Positions 17,499 to 25,808 are shown, counted from the stretch's first letter. The stretch: DNA of 64,000 nt from CBETVX01 sp965539935 (GCA_965539935.1 CBETVX010000003.1:1-64000), one strand, 5' to 3'. The notes: a model not told the origin generated them from the letters alone. Made by a program: numbers and translations.

Positions 17499-18725
17499 AT
17501 GGAAAATGTTTTTGATGTCTTATTAGAACGGGGATTCATAAAGCAAACTACCCACGAAGAAGAAATAAGAGAATTGCTTGGAAAGGAAAAAGTTACATTT
17601 TATATTGGGTTTGATCCCACAGCGGATAGTTTACATGTTGGACATTTCTTACAAATAATGGTTATGTCCCATATGCAAAAAGCAGGCCATAGACCTATTT
17701 TTCTAATTGGTGGAGGAACTTCCATGGTAGGAGATCCCTCAGGAAAAACCGATATGAGAAAAATGCTGACTCAAGAACAAATAGAGTATAATGGAGAATG
17801 CTTTAAAAAACAGGTTTCTAATATGTTAGATTTTTCTGAGGGTAAAGCCCTTATGATTAATAATGCTGATTGGTTGTTAAATTTAGAATATGTTCCATTT
17901 TTAAGGGAGATTGGAAAGCATTTTTCAGTTAATAGAATGCTTACAGCAGAATGTTATAAGAGCCGTATGGAAAAAGGCTTATCTTTCTTAGAATTTAATT
18001 ATATGATTATGCAAGCCTACGATTTTTATCAATTACATAAAAAATATGGATGTAAGATTCAAATGGGTGGAGATGACCAGTGGTCTAATATCATAGCTGG
18101 TGCCGATTTAATAAGGAGAATGAGTGGAGAAGCAGCCTATGGTATGACATTCACTTTACTTACAACTAGTGAAGGTAAAAAAATGGGTAAAACAGAATCA
18201 GGAGCTATTTGGCTTGATCCTAAAAAGACTTCACCTTATGAATTCTATCAATACTGGAGAAATGTAAATGATGCTGATGTTGAAAACTGTTTATCATTAC
18301 TTACCTTCTTACCTATGGATGAAGTTAGAAGACTTTCTTCATTAGAGGGAGCTGAGATAAATAGGGCTAAGGAAATATTAGCATATGAAGTAACAAAATT
18401 AGTTCATGGTGAAGAAGAGGCTAAGAAGGCTGACGAGGCAGCTAAAGCATTATTTGCTAAGGGAACAGATAATGAAAACATACCATATACTGAATTACCT
18501 TCCTCAGAATTTGAAGAGGGAATAGGAATCCTAGACCTACTTAATAGAGTTGGGCTAATATCTTCAAATGGTGAAGGAAGAAGATTGATACAGCAAAATG
18601 GTATATCTGTAGAAGATGAAAAAGTAAAAGATTTTAGAATGGTTATAACAAAAGATGATTTTAAAGATGGAAAACTAATGCTTAGAAAAGGTAAAAAAGT
18701 ATATCATCAAGTAAGATTAGTTTAA
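17499..18725 (+). CDS. tyrS: Tyrosyl-tRNA synthetase
   Basis: A 408-residue class I synthetase that charges tRNA-Tyr. The HIGH motif is HVGH at 46-49, the KMSKS-like loop is KMGKT at 228-232, and an S4-like RNA-binding domain closes the C-terminus (about 345-405). Tyrosine-pocket residues appear in [12 protein letters not shown] and MGGDDQWSN. The start follows GAGGAGG. The gene is controlled by the tyrosine T-box leader upstream and ends at a strong terminator, so it is a monocistronic unit. Confidence 0.97.
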   Translation: MENVFDVLLERGFIKQTTHEEEIRELLGKEKVTFYIGFDPTADSLHVGHFLQIMVMSHMQKAGHRPIFLIGGGTSMVGDPSGKTDMRKMLTQEQIEYNGECFKKQVSNMLDFSEGKALMINNADWLLNLEYVPFLREIGKHFSVNRMLTAECYKSRMEKGLSFLEFNYMIMQAYDFYQLHKKYGCKIQMGGDDQWSNIIAGADLIRRMSGEAAYGMTFTLLTTSEGKKMGKTESGAIWLDPKKTSPYEFYQYWRNVNDADVENCLSLLTFLPMDEVRRLSSLEGAEINRAKEILAYEVTKLVHGEEEAKKADEAAKALFAKGTDNENIPYTELPSSEFEEGIGILDLLNRVGLISSNGEGRRLIQQNGISVEDEKVKDFRMVITKDDFKDGKLMLRKGKKVYHQVRLV

Positions 18726-18756
18726 TCTTAAATATGGATTTTAATATATAATAATT

Positions 18757-18800
18757 AAAACACCCCTAGAGGTAATTCTAGTTTAGAGGGGTGTTTTGCT
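18757..18800 (+). terminator. Terminator behind tyrS
   Basis: The stem AAAACACCCCT / AGGGGTGTTTT encloses an 18-base loop and is followed by GCTTTT. It also faces the convergent gene at 18814. Confidence 0.8.
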
Positions 18801-18813
18801 TTTAAAATATATA

Positions 18814-19035
18814 TTACTCATTTAAATCAATTACAATTTTATTACAACTAGTACATTTATAACCTTTAACCCGTGGTCTCTTTAAATGTCCCTTTGTACC
18901 TATCCTTTCACCTCCAAAAGCAAAAATTCCGCCAGTCAATTTCTTTTCCTCTGGTAGCCATTTTAGGGCATACCTATCACCATAAATAAATCCTGAAATT
19001 AGTTCTTTTTTACAATAAGGACAATTCACAACCAT
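18814..19035 (-). CDS. Small zinc-ribbon protein (two CxxC)
   Basis: A 73-residue cytosolic protein with two zinc-binding pairs, CPYC near residue 5 and CTSC near residue 61. Between them is the segment SGFIYGDRYALKWLPEEK. This pattern resembles the short PF20097/DUF6487-type zinc-ribbon proteins of Firmicutes; that family name is from memory. The frame is open much further upstream, but AAGGAG lies just before ATG 19035 and GTG 19029, and only this N-terminus begins at the first CxxC. GTG has the better spacing. Function is unknown. Confidence 0.7.
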   Translation of the reverse strand: MVVNCPYCKKELISGFIYGDRYALKWLPEEKKLTGGIFAFGGERIGTKGHLKRPRVKGYKCTSCNKIVIDLNE

Positions 19036-19322
19036 CAACTCCTTTTTAAAATATTTGATAAATAAACATATGTAGATTATAACATTATTTCTAAATTTTG
19101 CAGCATCTTTTTGCCTTTTATTACAAAAATAGATAATATTTCCTATAAAATCATTTATTTTTAAAAGTAAAATAAAGGTAATTATTTTGTAATTTTTAAT
19201 CAAGGATAAATGAAAGCTTTTATGAAACATAATATAGTATGATATAATTTAAATTATTAGAAATTAATTAGATAGCATTATTTAATAAGTATAGGATTTT
19301 AGAATGATATGGAGGGACTATT

Positions 19323-19787
19323 ATGTTCAGAGAAATGCGAAGGAAGGATAGAGAACTTAAAAAGGATGAAGCCATTGAAATTTTAAAAAGAAATGATTAT
19401 GGTGTTTTATCAACCATAGGTGAAAATGGATATCCCTATGGTGTACCAGTAAACTTTGTTTTTCTTAATAATTCAATATATTTTCATTGTGCTACTGAAG
19501 GACATAAATTAGATAATATATTATATAATGGAAAGGTATCATTTTGTGTAGTTGGAGAAACCGCTATCTTACCTGAAAAATTCAGCACAAATTTCGAGAG
19601 TGCAATTGTATTTGGAAGGGCAGAAGAAGTATTTGATGATGAAAAGGGTACTGCTCTAATAGAAATATTAAACAAATATTCCTCAGATTATATTGAAGAA
19701 GGCAAGGAATACATAAAGAAAGCAAGTAAATTTACTAAAGTAATAAAAATAAATATTGAACATATTTCTGGTAAGGCAAGAAGGTAG
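19323..19787 (+). CDS. Pyridoxamine-phosphate-oxidase-like flavoprotein (NimA-type)
   Basis: A 154-residue protein of the split-barrel FMN-binding fold related to pyridoxamine 5'-phosphate oxidase and 5-nitroimidazole reductases. Typical segments are GVLSTIGENGYPYGVPVNF (28-46) and an HxxxxKLDNIL helix. Members reduce nitro or quinone compounds with flavin; the substrate here is unknown. The N-terminus MRRKDRELKKDEAIEILKR is usual for the family. The site TATGGAGGG precedes the ATG. It appears monocistronic. Confidence 0.85.
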   Translation: MFREMRRKDRELKKDEAIEILKRNDYGVLSTIGENGYPYGVPVNFVFLNNSIYFHCATEGHKLDNILYNGKVSFCVVGETAILPEKFSTNFESAIVFGRAEEVFDDEKGTALIEILNKYSSDYIEEGKEYIKKASKFTKVIKINIEHISGKARR

Positions 19788-19803
19788 GAATGAATGATGT
19801 TTA

Positions 19804-19833
19804 TTGACTTAGCTAAGTTAATCTTGGTATTGT
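19804..19833 (+). promoter_or_regulatory. Candidate promoter for yunB with an overlapping palindrome
   Basis: TTGACT (19804-19809), an 18-bp spacer and TATTGT (19828-19833). A perfect 12-bp palindrome ACTTAGCTAAGT (19807-19818) overlaps the -35 element and could be an operator. A sigma-E promoter, expected from Bacillus yunB, was not seen. Confidence 0.4.
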
Positions 19834-19896
19834 AAAAAAATATATCATGAAGAAAGATGCGTTTAATATTAAAAAAGCTCAAAATAATAGTAACTA

Positions 19897-19940
19897 AAAC
19901 CCCCCTTAAATCATATTATAGTTTAAAGGGGGTGTTTTTT
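19897..19940 (+). promoter_or_regulatory. Terminator-like hairpin holding the yunB ribosome site
   Basis: AAACCCCCCTTAAA pairs with TTTAAAGGGGGTGTTT over 13 or more bp and is followed by a T8 run. The AAAGGGGG in the 3' arm is also the only ribosome site for the TTG start at 19941. The hairpin can serve as the terminator of the upstream flavoprotein gene, as an attenuator for yunB, or to block yunB translation. Confidence 0.65.
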
Positions 19941-20630
19941 TTGCTTAGAAAAAAAAGATATAGAAATCCTTATAAGAAGAAAAATAAGCTCATGGTATTT
20001 ACATATATAATTTTAACCCTCTTAATAATGATATATGGATTTGTTTTGGTAGATAAAAAAATTAAGCCAACGGTGGTAGCTATTGCAGAAGTAAAAGCTC
20101 AAGAAATAGCTTCTAAAGCAATAAATCAATCTATTAAGACAAAATTAACCGATGATATTAGATATCAAGATTTGTATTTCATAAGAACAGATAGTGAGGG
20201 AAACGTCACTCTTATGCAAGCTAATACAATAATGATGAACTACCTAGCCTCAGAGGTAGCTCTAGCTGTTCAAGAGACTATCAAAAATATAAGGACCTCG
20301 GAAATGCGAGTACCCCTAGGAAATATATTTGGAAGTCAGCTTCTTGCCCAATATGGTCCAAAGATTAAAATAGATGTAACCCCCATAGGTAGGGTTAATG
20401 TTGACTTTTTTACTCAATTTGAACAGTCAGGAATAAACCAAACTAGACATAAAATATATCTTGTGGTAAAGGCACAGGTAAAGACTATAGTTCCATTCTC
20501 ATCAAGTACAATGATGGTAGAGTCAACAGTTCCAATTGCTGAAACTATAATAGTTGGTAAAGTGCCCGATAATTATATCAATGTACCGGAAGATGAATTC
20601 ATGAACGTTGTGCCAGATGGATCTGATTAA
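19941..20630 (+). CDS. yunB: Sporulation protein YunB
   Basis: A 229-residue protein with a basic N-terminus, one membrane segment at about 16-36, and an extracytoplasmic domain containing AEVKAQEIASKAINQSI and the segment MRVPLGNIFGSQLLAQYGPKI. This matches the mother-cell sporulation protein YunB. The open frame extends to 19857, but the only ribosome site (AAGGGGGTG) points to the TTG at 19941, which gives the expected charged start. That site lies in the 3' arm of a terminator-like hairpin, suggesting control of expression. Its biochemical role is not known. Confidence 0.85.
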   Translation: MLRKKRYRNPYKKKNKLMVFTYIILTLLIMIYGFVLVDKKIKPTVVAIAEVKAQEIASKAINQSIKTKLTDDIRYQDLYFIRTDSEGNVTLMQANTIMMNYLASEVALAVQETIKNIRTSEMRVPLGNIFGSQLLAQYGPKIKIDVTPIGRVNVDFFTQFEQSGINQTRHKIYLVVKAQVKTIVPFSSSTMMVESTVPIAETIIVGKVPDNYINVPEDEFMNVVPDGSD

Positions 20631-20665
20631 TAGAATGACTTTGTGATTTAAATAAAAGTAAGAGA

Positions 20666-20768
20666 AGTAGGTGCGGCTGATATGTTCCCTTTATAATAGA
20701 CAGTTTAAATAAAATACCTGTTTACTATGATGGGAGATTATAAGTACGCACCTGCATTTCTTTTTTTT
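20666..20768 (+). ncRNA. Possible structured small RNA or extended terminator
   Basis: GTAGGTGCG (from about 20668) pairs with CGCACCTGC (to about 20754), enclosing some 75 bases. Those can fold further through TCCC/GGGA, ATAG/CTAT and CAG/CTG pairs, giving one long hairpin with internal loops. A T8 run follows. It begins 36 bp after the yunB stop. No known riboswitch or 6S signature was recognised; an unusually long yunB terminator is the plain alternative. Confidence 0.4.
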
Positions 20769-21056
20769 GACCAGATTTTCTTCCCAAAAAAGTTTGTTTT
20801 TTTATGTTTAGAATATATCATTTCTAGAATTAGTTTGGATTTAGGTTAGGTCAATATTCTAGATACAAAAAGTCTAACATTTAACAAGCTAATTTTAAAG
20901 TTAGATTTGTAAAAAAATTCTTTTTTTCAGCAGTTTCGAACCGTCACTGAGATTAAAAGATATTTGATTATCGATTATAAATTAGTTAGATTTTACTTTT
21001 TATTATTAAAATATGATATTATATTACTGGAACATTAAATAATATTTTAATTTTTA
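20769..21056. other. A+T-rich stretch without a gene
   Basis: This 290-bp stretch between the yunB terminator and the lipoprotein gene holds no ORF with a ribosome site. A weak -10-like TATTAT at 21017 may belong to the lipoprotein promoter. Confidence 0.5.
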
Positions 21057-21068
21057 CTAGGAGGAAAA

Positions 21069-21923
21069 ATGAAAAAACTAATATTGTTGACCATGTCATT
21101 TTTTTTGACATTGGCTATTTTAACCGGATGTCAGAAACCGATTTCAGAAGAAAAACAGAATAATTATGTAACAGAAGCTAAGGAAGTGGCAACCCAGGTA
21201 GAAGAAAAAACAGAAGAAGCTGTAGAAGCTAAAATTGAGACGACGGACGACTCTGATAAAAAGATAAGTACTTATGAAGAGGTGTATGGATTGGGGGGAT
21301 TATTAGGGGAATTTATAGAAAACATTGATGTTTACCCTTATGATGATTATGTTATTGTCAGGAAAAGTTACATAGATGGTGATAATGGAGAAGTTGAAGG
21401 AATCTTTGTAGTTGACAGTGATGGAAATGAGTTATGCCAATTAAGGGATAATTATAATATTGATAATATAGTTGAAGAAATAACTGTAGCTATTGAAAAC
21501 AAGCATACAAACCTCCAAGGATTTACAAATGAAAAAATTAACGGAGAGTTAGTAAACTATGATGAGTACATTTCTGTTATTGTACCGATGTATAAGGGAG
21601 TGAACATGGAAAAACTGGATAAGATGGTATTCAACATAAGTGATAAGCAGACAATAGAAGTTTCCTTTGCAGTATTCGGAAAAGCAGCGAATGTGAATAT
21701 ACTATATACAAGTAATGCAAATGAAGAAGAGTATACCATTACAAAAGTAGGAGAAATAAATGACTCCTTAGTAACAATAAAGACAGATATACCTACAGAC
21801 TTTTCAAATATCATTATTAAATGTAATGTTATGGCAGGAGAGGGATATGTTCATAATGTTGAGTTTTCATTGGATGGTATGAGGGATTTAAGTGAGTATA
21901 AACCTATTATGATATCGTGGTAA
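21069..21923 (+). CDS. Lipoprotein of unknown function
   Basis: A 284-residue exported lipoprotein. The signal peptide is residues 1-20, with the lipobox LTGC and the lipidated cysteine at 21. A low-complexity Glu/Lys/Thr linker (about 25-60) is followed by a mixed domain of roughly 220 residues with no motif I recognise. The start has CTAGGAGG. It stands alone, with no transporter or enzyme partner beside it, on the edge of the decayed accessory stretch. Confidence 0.75.
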   Translation: MKKLILLTMSFFLTLAILTGCQKPISEEKQNNYVTEAKEVATQVEEKTEEAVEAKIETTDDSDKKISTYEEVYGLGGLLGEFIENIDVYPYDDYVIVRKSYIDGDNGEVEGIFVVDSDGNELCQLRDNYNIDNIVEEITVAIENKHTNLQGFTNEKINGELVNYDEYISVIVPMYKGVNMEKLDKMVFNISDKQTIEVSFAVFGKAANVNILYTSNANEEEYTITKVGEINDSLVTIKTDIPTDFSNIIIKCNVMAGEGYVHNVEFSLDGMRDLSEYKPIMISW

Positions 21924-22402
21924 AAGTTGTTAGAACATGCTGGTACTATGATAACCGTACTTACTCATATCAAACATATATCTAAGGAGAATTTTGAAGT
22001 TTTCACTATTTTGACTGATATTAATTTAAATATTCTATATATTATATAATAAACAAAAATGTTATAAGATTAATAGAAACAGGTTTTTCACCAAAAAATA
22101 GAGAAGAACCTGTTTTGTGTATCTCTAACAAAGGGTGACGGCTCTTATGGTTGTCAAATTAGTAACTAAATGATAATCTAAATAAGGATGATACAATCTA
22201 AGAATAGTAGGAGAAAAAATGTGGCTGTAATATATAACATATTATTAAAGGGAATCAATAAATAAACAATATAGCTAGAATAAAAGGAATAAGCAAGTAC
22301 ATTATATTAAAATCATAGATTTATGTTTTGACCATAAGTATGATCTCTATGGCAAAATAAGTAATTTATTTAATAATAATAAAGTATTAGGAGGATTATA
22401 AA
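21924..22402. other. Intergenic stretch with one hairpin and a degenerate repeat
   Basis: No gene is seen. A hairpin AAACAGGTT / AACCTGTTT at about 22078-22115 may end the lipoprotein transcript. GTGACGGCTC at about 22136 resembles the GGGACGGTT motif repeated further on, and a 50-bp degenerate repeat lies at 22285-22334. Confidence 0.5.
22285..22334 (+). repeat. Degenerate 50-bp direct repeat, copy 1
   Basis: It matches 23608-23657 at 44 of 50 positions without gaps. Both copies begin AGGAATAAGCA and contain ATTATATTAAAATC and GATTTATGTTT. Confidence 0.7.
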
Positions 22403-22771
22403 ATGGAGTTAAAAATAATAAATCAAGATTTTTCAATATGTAAAGTGGAAGATTTATCTCAGATAGATTATTCAGATGAATTTTGTTTTATTAGTAAGAC
22501 AGATGAGGAGTTATCATTAGTATGTAATACAAATCTGGTACCCCCAAATGCAATTGAATGTGATAATGGCTGGAAAGCTTTTAGAATACAAGGTGTTTTA
22601 GATTTTTCTCTTATAGGCATTTTGTCAAAAATAGCTACTTTGTTAGCAGAAAATAAAATTGGAATATTTGCAGTGTCAACATATAATACAGATTATATTT
22701 TAACCAAAAAGGAAAATTTTGATAAAGCAATTAAAACCATTGAAAAAAATGGATATGAAATAAAGTTTTAA
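22403..22771 (+). CDS. ACT-domain protein
   Basis: A 122-residue protein with two ACT-like halves. The second (about 60-120) is clearest, with LDFSLIGILSKIATLLAENKIGIFAVSTYNTDYILTKKEN, the amino-acid-binding pattern of the ACT_7 / COG3603 group. Such proteins are thought to sense small ligands, often amino acids; no partner is encoded nearby. The site TAGGAGG supports the start. It is intact although it lies in a stretch of decayed repeats. Confidence 0.8.
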   Translation: MELKIINQDFSICKVEDLSQIDYSDEFCFISKTDEELSLVCNTNLVPPNAIECDNGWKAFRIQGVLDFSLIGILSKIATLLAENKIGIFAVSTYNTDYILTKKENFDKAIKTIEKNGYEIKF

Positions 22772-23061
22772 AATCTAGTTTGTTAGTTTAGATAATATGC
22801 TTTTTATATTAACTGACCACATCACTTATACAGTATACAAAAATTAATAAGTCCTTGACTTTTCAAAGGATACAAAGGGACGGTTAGAAACTGATGAAAA
22901 AATAATGTTTTTAATACTGTACTTCCGCCAATATGGTATAATTTGTGATTTTTGACTGGTAGGAAAAAGCTTTTTGCCAATAGTTGGTGGCAGATTAATT
23001 GTAATGTGCTTCAATATTAGATTTGAGATTATTTTGATGGAAAGGTAAAAGGAGCAATTTC
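22772..23061. other. Non-coding stretch with decayed repeat motifs
   Basis: It contains GGGACGGTT at 22877-22885 and a 22-bp unit at 22968-22989 that recurs at 23397. No gene is seen. Confidence 0.5.
22968..22989 (+). repeat. 22-bp direct repeat, copy 1
   Basis: AGCTTTTTGCCAATAGTTGG plus TG matches 23397-23418 with two mismatches, 429 bp away. Confidence 0.6.
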
Positions 23062-23289
23062 ATGTATAAGGAGAAAAATATAATATTGTCAATAGTGATT
23101 TAAATATCGTTAGTTGTAATAAGTTTAATAGTTTTTTTAAAATTTACTAAACAAATCGAATTTAGTATTCAATATTTTATTCCCATTGATTTATGGATTT
23201 TCTGGAATATTTTCTATTTTAAGAAATTAAAAATATTTTGGAGTTTTTTTAATATTTTTCTCTACATATTATTTTTTAAAGTATATTAA
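23062..23289 (+). pseudogene. Small hydrophobic protein gene broken by one stop
   Basis: From an ATG with AAAGGAG eight bases upstream, the frame runs 75 codons, interrupted only by TAA at codon 14 (23101-23103), and ends at 23287-23289. The conceptual product has two hydrophobic helices (ISLVVISLIVF and later a Phe/Trp/Ile-rich stretch) and Lys-rich ends. It may be a decayed peptide or a membrane subunit. The family is not recognised. Confidence 0.45.
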
Positions 23290-23396
23290 AATTTAGGATT
23301 TATATAAAAGAAAGATAGGTTTTGAATTTGACATGAAAATAATAGAATACACTTGAGCACATATTAAAGATGGACTGCTTTTAATCTGTGTTTTTT

Positions 23397-23418
23397 AGCT
23401 CTTTGTCAATAGTTGGTG
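23397..23418 (+). repeat. 22-bp direct repeat, copy 2
   Basis: AGCTCTTTGTCAATAGTTGG plus TG; the partner of 22968-22989. Confidence 0.6.
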
Positions 23419-23498
23419 TGGGTATTTTATAAAATGCCTGCCTTTTATTATTTTAGAGCTATTTTTAAAATTATTTTCCATAACTAAGGGTAACCAAG

Positions 23499-23670
23499 GG
23501 GACGGTTTTTTAGTTGAGGGATTAGTTAATTAAAATGAAAGGGAAATAAATAAGTATAAAAGAATAATTTAAAAAGGATTATCAACTTGACAGATAGTTA
23601 TACTAACAGGAATAAGCAGGTATATTATATTAAAATCGTTGATTTATGTTTAGATCACAATAACCGTCCC
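23499..23670. repeat. Element bounded by inverted GGGACGGTT motifs
   Basis: GGGACGGTT (23499-23507) faces AACCGTCCC (23662-23670), 172 bp in all, and contains the second 50-bp repeat. A third copy lies at 22877-22885. Such motifs are common in clostridial intergenic repeats; this one encodes nothing. Confidence 0.5.
23608..23657 (+). repeat. Degenerate 50-bp direct repeat, copy 2
   Basis: 88 percent identical to 22285-22334 by direct comparison. Confidence 0.7.
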
Positions 23671-23686
23671 TGTGATATGTGTGTGT

Positions 23687-24136
23687 TTATTCCCATGGCA
23701 AAACATCATTTTCTTCTTTAAGATGCTCTAAAATTTTCCATATACCTTCTCCAGTATAAGAACTGACATGGAACACCGTTTCACAACCTGAAAGACGTAA
23801 CCAATTCTCTGCCAATTTGGGATTAGCATAGGGATGGTCTATCTTAGTTACAATACCTATGACTTCACGGTTTACACAGGGGGTAATATTAGGAGGATAT
23901 AGGGAATAGGGCTCTGTAGCACTAATCAATAACCCTACTACATCGGCCTCATAGGAATATAGGGCAAGGGCACGGGCTAAAAATTTATTTTCAGCATACT
24001 CACCCGGTGTATCAATTACAACATCAAAATGATTTATATATTGAGTTTTATGATAGGAGATTTTTTCCCCTCTTAATGCTTGGGTAAGGGTGGTTTTTCC
24101 ACAGCCACTCCTTCCCATTAAAATTATTTTTCTCAT
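23687..24136 (-). CDS. eutP: EutP-type small GTPase
   Basis: A P-loop GTPase of 149 residues of the EutP/PduV family. The P loop GRSGCGKTT is close to the N-terminus (about 8-16), switch II-like DTPGEY is near 42-47, and the guanine-specificity motif appears as TKID. The ATG at 24136 lies nine bases after TAGGTG and is preferred; a GTG at 24148 directly behind the eutS stop is possible. In ethanolamine and propanediol operons this protein accompanies the microcompartment; its role there is unclear (acetate-kinase activity has been reported for a homologue). Here only eutS accompanies it. Confidence 0.85.
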   Translation of the reverse strand: MRKIILMGRSGCGKTTLTQALRGEKISYHKTQYINHFDVVIDTPGEYAENKFLARALALYSYEADVVGLLISATEPYSLYPPNITPCVNREVIGIVTKIDHPYANPKLAENWLRLSGCETVFHVSSYTGEGIWKILEHLKEENDVLPWE

Positions 24137-24148
24137 ATTATCAAACAC

Positions 24149-24526
24149 CTACGTTGTAGTTATTTCACATACAGTAAAACCAAGTTTATCCCTCGTATAC
24201 TCTAAAATAGCCTTAATAGAAGACTGAACTTGGGAAAACTTACCTGTAACGATTAAAGTTCCACTAAATCTATCAACAAAGCCAAGGTCAACATTGGAGG
24301 TTTTAGTAGCAATATCCCCTGCAATTATTGCTGTTTCACTTGGAGTAATAGTTATAATCCCTATAGCTGATTTTTCATAATCAATATCTGGGTTCAAACC
24401 TAATTTCTTATAAATAATTTTATCCGGTCCCGCAATGATATGAGCAATAGAGATTTGTTTACCAGGAACAGTTTCTTGAATAATTCTTAATTTTTCTTCT
24501 TTAGGTAAAACATCTTCTAAATTCAT
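24149..24526 (-). CDS. eutS: EutS-type bacterial microcompartment shell protein
   Basis: A 125-residue shell protein with the circularly permuted BMC fold of EutS: the N-terminal helix RIIQETVPGKQISIAHIIAG followed by SAIGIITITPSETAIIAGDIATKTS. EutS hexamers are bent and help shape the ethanolamine compartment. The gene is directly followed by eutP on the minus strand. No ammonia lyase, aldehyde dehydrogenase or other shell gene lies in the window. The site at the start, AGGTGGGAC, is acceptable. Either the rest of the eut locus is elsewhere or this is a remnant pair. Confidence 0.9.
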   Translation of the reverse strand: MNLEDVLPKEEKLRIIQETVPGKQISIAHIIAGPDKIIYKKLGLNPDIDYEKSAIGIITITPSETAIIAGDIATKTSNVDLGFVDRFSGTLIVTGKFSQVQSSIKAILEYTRDKLGFTVCEITTT

Positions 24527-24825
24527 AGTAGTCCCACCTTTTATATTTTTATTTTCAATGTAATTGCTTAGTATTTCTATATATATTTATAATTTCCTTC
24601 TAATTTTATTATAATATTTTATGCATAATTCAGAGAAATAATAAGAAGTTGAATGATAATATTATAAAAGTTTTAGCTGGGTCAATACTTCTCGATTTTG
24701 GCAGAAAAATACTTTATCAGGTATGTTTTTTTGGGAAATATTTCGTAGTTCCTTTATTTTCTATTCCATTTCTTTTTTAGTCAACTCTACACACCACACA
24801 ATATATTCTATATCTAATTATATAT

Positions 24826-24838
24826 TACTACAGTAGTA
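24826..24838. promoter_or_regulatory. Operator-like palindrome
   Basis: TACTACAGTAGTA is symmetrical about its central A. Short palindromes of this kind often bind GntR-type or other dimeric repressors, but no regulator gene is adjacent. Confidence 0.35.
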
Positions 24839-24982
24839 TAGTTTGTAAATGTACCTTAATTTGTAAATAACGATCCTTTTTTAGGCAATGATATGATGTG
24901 AAGCTACTATATTAAAATATTAGAATTAATATTTAGATAGCTTCTTTCCTCGGCATAAAGAAAGAAAATTCTAACAAATACC

Positions 24983-25011
24983 TTGACGTGTTAAAAATTT
25001 AACTATATTAT
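24983..25011 (+). promoter_or_regulatory. Promoter of the SDR gene with operator-like repeat
   Basis: TTGACG (24983-24988), a 17-bp spacer and TATTAT (25006-25011). The spacer holds GTTAAA-AA-TTTAAC (24990-25003), a 6-bp-arm inverted repeat placed where a repressor would block the polymerase. Confidence 0.6.
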
Positions 25012-25067
25012 TATGTTAATAGTTTAATATCTTTATTAAAATTTCAAAATAGTAGGAGGAAATTATC

Positions 25068-25808
25068 ATGGTTGATTTGACTGGAAAAGTAGCTGTTATT
25101 ACAGGTGCAGGTTCAGGTATTGGAAAAGAGACGGCCCTTACATTTGCTAAGCAAGGGGCAAGTGTTGTATGTGCCGATATCAAAGGATCCCATGATACTA
25201 CAGAAGAAATTAAACAAAAGGGTGGAAAAGCGATATCCATATCATTGGATGTTGCAAAATGGGATCAATGGACAGCGTTAATGGAAAAAACAGAAGTCGA
25301 ATTTGGCAAGGTTGACATTCTATGTAGTATAGCTGGCATTTCAGAAGCTACAAATATCATTGATCTTACAGAAGAGCAATTCGATCTTATGATGAATGTC
25401 AATGTTAAAGGTGTTTACTTTGGTATGAAAGCTGTGTTGCCAGGTATGTTAGAAAAAGGGGCAGGAAAAATTGTTAACGTTGCCTCTTTGGCAGCTCATG
25501 TTGGTTTAGCTGGACTTCCAAGCTACTCGGCATCTAAAGGTGCAGTTGTTTCCATGAGTAGACAAGTTGCCATGGAATATGCAAAACATAACATTCAAGT
25601 TAACGTTGTATCTCCAGGTATTATTGCAACTCCTATTCTAGCTAATAACACTCCTGAAATGACTAAAGCATTTACTGATGCTACACCAGCAGGACGCCTT
25701 GGTGAACCTGTAGAAATAGCTAATATGATTGCATTCCTTTGTTCTGAAGACAGTAATTTCACAACTGGTCAAGCAATTATGGTTGACGGTGGCTGGAGCC
25801 AACAATAA
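25068..25808 (+). CDS. Short-chain dehydrogenase/reductase
   Basis: A 246-residue NAD(P)-dependent oxidoreductase of the classical SDR family. The nucleotide motif TGAGSGIG is at 12-19, the catalytic serine S140 lies in VNVASLAA, and Y153-x3-K157 in YSASK; N112 completes the tetrad. The usual NNAG structural motif is changed to SIAG (87-90). D37 after the second strand suggests NAD preference. The end GGWSQQ is FabG-like, but there is no fatty-acid gene context, so the substrate is unknown. AGGAGG supports the start. It is monocistronic, with its own promoter and a hairpin behind. Confidence 0.9.
   Translation: MVDLTGKVAVITGAGSGIGKETALTFAKQGASVVCADIKGSHDTTEEIKQKGGKAISISLDVAKWDQWTALMEKTEVEFGKVDILCSIAGISEATNIIDLTEEQFDLMMNVNVKGVYFGMKAVLPGMLEKGAGKIVNVASLAAHVGLAGLPSYSASKGAVVSMSRQVAMEYAKHNIQVNVVSPGIIATPILANNTPEMTKAFTDATPAGRLGEPVEIANMIAFLCSEDSNFTTGQAIMVDGGWSQQ

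Larger units (their letters stand above)
23290..23686. other. Non-coding stretch with decayed repeats
   Basis: It holds the second copies of the 22-bp and 50-bp repeats and an inverted GGGACGGTT pair. No gene is seen. Confidence 0.5.
24527..25067. other. 540-bp divergent intergenic region
   Basis: No gene is seen. It carries a perfect palindrome at 24826-24838, an imperfect long hairpin at about 24901-24943 (AAGCTA...TAGCTT ends), a TTCTTTC/GAAAGAA inverted repeat at 24942-24966 and the SDR promoter at 24983-25011. Confidence 0.5.
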
